Shown: positions 29,042 through 32,500 of the stretch, in pieces
Layout of the letters: every line of letters starts with the position of its first letter
Numbering within the stretch: position 1 is the first letter of the stretch
Position numbers and translations under genes: made by a program
Assembly (NCBI RefSeq): GCF_030272615.1
Contig: NC_081406.1
Location: 142,803,541 to 142,836,040, forward strand
From: Cryptomeria japonica
Lineage: Eukaryota > Streptophyta > Pinopsida > Cupressales > Cupressaceae
DNA length: 32,500 bases
Direction of reading: 5' to 3'
The notes under the pieces: generated by a model
Databases searched by the model: none
Seen by the model: only the letters and a program-made list of their open reading frames with translations
What the model was told of the DNA's origin: nothing

Positions 29042-31335
29042 CGCAATGATCAAATTTTTCTCATCGTGTACACAAACCAACATCGTGAATGCATTTGGGT
29101 GGGAATTTTTACACTAGGCATGCCCCTGTGGTTCATCCCAAAGAGCCAAAATGTCGAGAGTCATACCATACTGGTGCGATCTCTCAAGTGCCCTGAGTCC
29201 AAAAAATTGTCAAAATTTGACGAACTGTTTCTTCAAATCCAGGACACATATGGTCAATCTGTTTGAACTCATGGGGTCACATGACACTCCTCTACAATGG
29301 CCTATCTCAGTTTTTGGCGAGTCGGAGCTATTTTCAGTTGGTAGCATTTTTTCGCCTGCTACAAAAACCGTTAGTTGCATGCAATGCAAAGTTGCTAGAT
29401 TGGCTAGCATTGATTTGGTTTGTCATGTGCACAAACCAACATCGTGAGGACATCCAAGTGGGCAGGTTTATGCTAGGCATGCCCCTATCATGCATCTTAA
29501 AACGTGAAAATGTCAAGAGTGATATCGTACCGGTGCAATCTCTCAAGCACCCCGAGTCCAAAAAATGTCAAAATTTGACGGATTGTTTCTTCAAATCCAG
29601 GACACATATGGTTGATCCGTTTGAACTCGTGGGGTCGCGTGAGGATCCTCTAAAATGGCCTATCTCAGTTTTTGATGAGTTAGAGCCATTTTTGATTGGT
29701 AGCATTTTTTCGCTTGCTGTAAAAACTGTAAGTTGGATGCAATGCAAAGTTGTCAGATTGGCTAGAATTAATTTGGTTCGTTGTGTGCACAAATCGACAT
29801 CATGAGTGTGTCTAGGTGGGTAGGTTTACACTAGGCATACCCCTATTGTGCATCCTAAAGGGTCAGAATGTCGAGAGTCATACCGTACTGGTGTGATCTC
29901 TCAAGTGCCTTGAGTCCAAAAAATTGTCCAAATTTGATGGACTGTTTCTTCAAATCCAGGACACATAAGGTCGATCTGTTTGAACTCATGGGGTCACGTG
30001 AGGCTCCTCTATAATGGTCTGTCTTGGTTTTTGACTAGTCAGAGCCATATTTTGATTGGTAGCATTTTTTTGCCTGCTGCAAAAACTGTCAGTTGCATGC
30101 AATGCAAAGTTGCCAGATTGGCTAGAATTGATTTGGTTCGTAATGTGCACAAACTGACATCGCGAGCACATCTGGGTGGGTAGGTTTACACTAGGCATGC
30201 CCCTGTCGTGCATCCCAAATCGTTAGAATGTTGAGAGTCATATTGTACTGGTGCGATCTCTTAAGTGCCACGAGTCCAAAAAAATGTCAAAATTTGATGG
30301 ACTGTTTCTTCAAATATAGAACACATATGGTTGATCTATTTGAACCCATGGGGTCACATGAGGCTCCTCTACAATGGCTTGTCTCAGTTTTTGACAAGTC
30401 AGAGCCATTTTCGATTGGTAGCATTTTTTTGCCTACTACAAAAACCGTCAGTTGCATGCTATGCAAAGTTGCCAGATTGGCTAGAATTGATTTGGTTCGT
30501 CATGTGCACAAACTGGCATCGCAAGTGTGTCTAGGTGGGCAAGTTTACGTTAGGCATTCCCCTGTCATGCATCCCAAAGCATTGGAACATTGAGAGTCAT
30601 ACCGTACCGGTGCGATCTCTCAAGTGCCTTGAGTCCAAAAAATTGTTAAAATTTGACGGACTGTTTCTTAAAATCCAGGACACATATGGTCAATCCGTTT
30701 GAACCCATGGGGTTGTATGAGGCTCATCTACAATGGATTGTCTTAGTTTTTGATGAGTCAAAGCCATTTTCAATTGATAGAATTTTTTCGCTTGCTCCAA
30801 AAACCGTTAGTTGCATGCAATGCAAAGTTGCCAGATTGGCTAGAATTGATTTGGTTTGTCATGTGCACAAATTGAAATCGCGAGCGCATCCAGGTGGGTA
30901 GGTTTATGCTAGGCATGCCCTGTCATGCATCCCAAAGCACCAGAATGTCAAGAGTCATATCATACCTGGGTGATCTCTCAAGTGTCATGAGTCCAAAAAA
31001 TTGTCAAAATTTGACGGGCTGTTTCTTTCAATCTAGGACACATATGGTCGATCCATTTGAACCTATGGGGTTGCATGAGGCTCCTCTACAATGTCCTCTC
31101 TAGGTTTTTGATGACTCAGAGCCATTTTTTGATTGGTAGCATTTTTTTGCCTGCTGCAAAAACCGTCAGTTGCATGCAATGCAAAGTTGCCAGATTGGCT
31201 AGAATTGATTCGGTTGGTCATGTGCACAAACTGACATCACAATCGTGTCCAGGTGGGCAGTTTTATGATAGGAATGCCCCTTTCATGCATCCCAAAGCAC
31301 TGAAATGTCGAGTGTCATACCCTACCGACGCAATG
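29042..31335 (+). repeat. Tandem satellite array, unit about 359 bp, 6.3 copies
   Basis: The landmark ACAAA(C/T)NNNCATC recurs at 29072, 29431, 29789, 30149, 30508, 30867 and 31226, giving spacings of 359, 358, 360, 359, 359 and 359 bp. Other anchors recur in every unit: GGACACATATGGT, TGCATGCAATGCAAAGTTG, AGTCATACCGTACCGGTGCG and their variants. Similarity starts near 29042-29060 and stops in the seventh unit near 31335. Differences between units are concentrated in CG/TG/CA positions, as expected of methylated satellite DNA losing CpG. Open frames of up to 180 codons cross units, but 359 is not a multiple of three and no frame is kept through the array. Nothing suggests a gene. Confidence 0.97.
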
Positions 31336-31500
31336 TAGAAGTTGCTTGACAACTTTTTTGACAACAATGACAATTTTTGCTCAAATTGTATCTAGTCTCA
31401 ATCTATGACCCCTATGACCCGATAATGACTCAAATAATTCTCCATGATTATAAAAGAATCAACAATTCTCACGATTGACCAAGGGCACATCACATATACT
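31336..31500. other. Transition DNA after the satellite
   Basis: No gene or repeat recognised. Confidence 0.4.
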
Positions 31501-31583
31501 CAAAACATAGTCACAAAACATTAATACACAAAATAGTCACAAAACATTGACACACAAAATAGTCACAAAACATTGTCACATAT
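31501..31583 (+). repeat. Short tandem repeat, period 26, about three units
   Basis: AGTCACAAAACATT begins at 31509, 31535 and 31561, each followed by a variant of GACACACAAAAT. Confidence 0.9.
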
Positions 31584-31706
31584 TATTCAAAAATTTGCCT
31601 CTAAATATGGTCAAATAAGCTCTTGGCTATTTGATTATACAAAAAAATGTCTTTCAAATCATCTCATGGGATTTTATACAAAATTTGGCATTACAATATG
31701 TGCGAT

Positions 31707-32500
31707 TCAACTCATTGCCATTTTAATATACATGCATGAAGAGCAAAAACATACCATCCGTCTCATATAAATTACCCGTGAACTTGAATTTGAACTCATA
31801 AATGAGTGCATGTCACTTGATCCTGCAACTATACGACAATCTAGATAGTTTTCAATGTTAGATTCAATGATCAACCAAAAATATCTACGAACCATTGACG
31901 TACCTAGATTACCTGGACCCATCATAGACTTACACCATCACACAATTGTTTCTGCATCTATCAACTCAGCACCACCTTCGTACTTCAATTCTTCCCTAGC
32001 TAGGGCTCTTTTCACACATGCTCTTGCACCATCGTGCTCTCCCTTACCATGTCTAGCCTCAGTGAAATTCTAAAAATGTTGTATACCGCTTGTCATATGC
32101 ATCCTTGCATTCTTGAATTGTGCAGTGCAATTATATGACCATATTAAGTATCGGTTGTATCGTATGTTCGTTTCCCTTAAACTATCATAGAAAACGTTAA
32201 AGCATCCTTGTACAAACTCTAATGAATGAGTACGATCATCACTTATGTAGAAGTGATACTCTCTTACAACCTTTCTATCCTCCTCTATGCTATCATCTAC
32301 ATGCATGAATCCTATGTGTACAAAAATAGAAACTTGTGTAGAGTGATAATACATGGATTGCAGTTCATTTTGAGGTTGTAGTGTATAATTTTCAGCGAAA
32401 TCAACGATCGAGACAATGGTGCCAAGAGGAAATGTGTCCTTACATAACTTGAATTTATCATCTAACCATCGAGCTCTATGTGTATGCATTATGTACTCAT
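31707..32500 (-). pseudogene. Decayed transposase-like gene, 5' end beyond the window
   Basis: The frame is open to the window edge (EYIMHTHRARWLDDKFKLCK) and runs to a stop at 32070. Parts in order: FPLGTIVSIVDFAENYTLQP, then QSMYYHSTQVSIFVHIGFMH, then REYHFYISDDRTHSLEFVQG, then YLIWSYNCTAQFKNARM. After a frameshift (about 32080) it continues FTEARHGKGEHDGARACVKR, then AREELKYEGGAELIDAETIV, a stop, and SMVRRYFWLIIE. From memory, the sequence DFAEN ... SDG-x2-QFK ... HGKGxxDG marks a widespread uncharacterised family in plants and animals that resembles DDE transposases. Here the Asp expected before G in SDG is Tyr (WSYNC), so a catalytic acid may be lost. The rest of the gene lies to the right of the window. 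Family recognition is moderate and the transposase role is inferred. Confidence 0.6.

Noticed and set aside
29042-31335. CRISPR-like or gene-family reading of the 359-bp repeats
   Set aside because: There are no short repeats with unique spacers; whole units are repeated head to tail, and the frame changes from unit to unit.

Overview
The window looks like nuclear DNA of a seed plant, most probably a gymnosperm (conifer- or yew-like). It is AT-rich and almost free of intact genes. It is full of decayed LTR retrotransposons with the plant initiator-tRNA-Met primer site (TGGTATCAGAGC type). It also carries a broken terpene synthase gene whose recognisable parts resemble the gymnosperm TPS-d class. 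Nothing bacterial is present: no operons, Shine-Dalgarno sites or CRISPR. The taxon is inferred from sequence character only.

Layout. (1) 1-985: AT-rich, with a possible DNA-transposon terminus (275-323) and a tRNA-like head with matching A and B boxes (860-932), probably a SINE. (2) 986-1655, minus: the last two exons of a terpene synthase. (3) 1961-4148, minus: a truncated Ty1/copia element (LTR, primer site, Gag, protease, integrase start) that breaks off in a TATG/CATA microsatellite. (4) 4627-12428, plus: a complete-looking LTR element with very long LTRs (1980 and 2462 bp), a Gag relic and no recognisable pol. (5) 12434-16810: decayed intergenic DNA with a diverged direct repeat, a decayed minus-strand proline/glutamine-rich ORF and possibly another LTR edge. 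(6) 16811-17248, minus: terpene synthase exon 1 (plastid-targeting peptide plus the RRx8W motif), preceded by a partial duplicate of its targeting region and, further up, a tandem repeat. (7) 17995-24829, minus: a second non-autonomous LTR element. It has a coiled-coil and multi-zinc-knuckle Gag and then a roughly 1,090-codon sense ORF of unknown function where pol should be. (8) 25490-28511, plus: a possible DNA-transposon end, CG-rich subterminal repeats and a decayed multi-exon gene with good splice sites. (9) 29042-31335: a tandem satellite with a period of about 359 bp and 6.3 copies. (10) 31707-32500, minus: a decayed transposase-like gene running off the window edge.

How the parts relate. 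The two terpene synthase pieces lie on the same strand, in the right order, about 15 kb apart. The elements in (3) to (5) sit between them, and I found none of the central exons (including the DDxxD exon). The simplest reading is one terpene synthase locus gutted by transposon insertion and deletion, although two separate fragments cannot be excluded. Both non-autonomous elements keep everything needed in cis (LTRs, primer site, polypurine tract) but lack protease, integrase, reverse transcriptase and RNase H. They would have needed enzymes from an autonomous copia relative.

The most novel items are the long unknown ORF and knuckle-rich Gag of the 18-25 kb element, the 359-bp satellite, and the multi-exon transposon-like gene at 25.9-28.5 kb.
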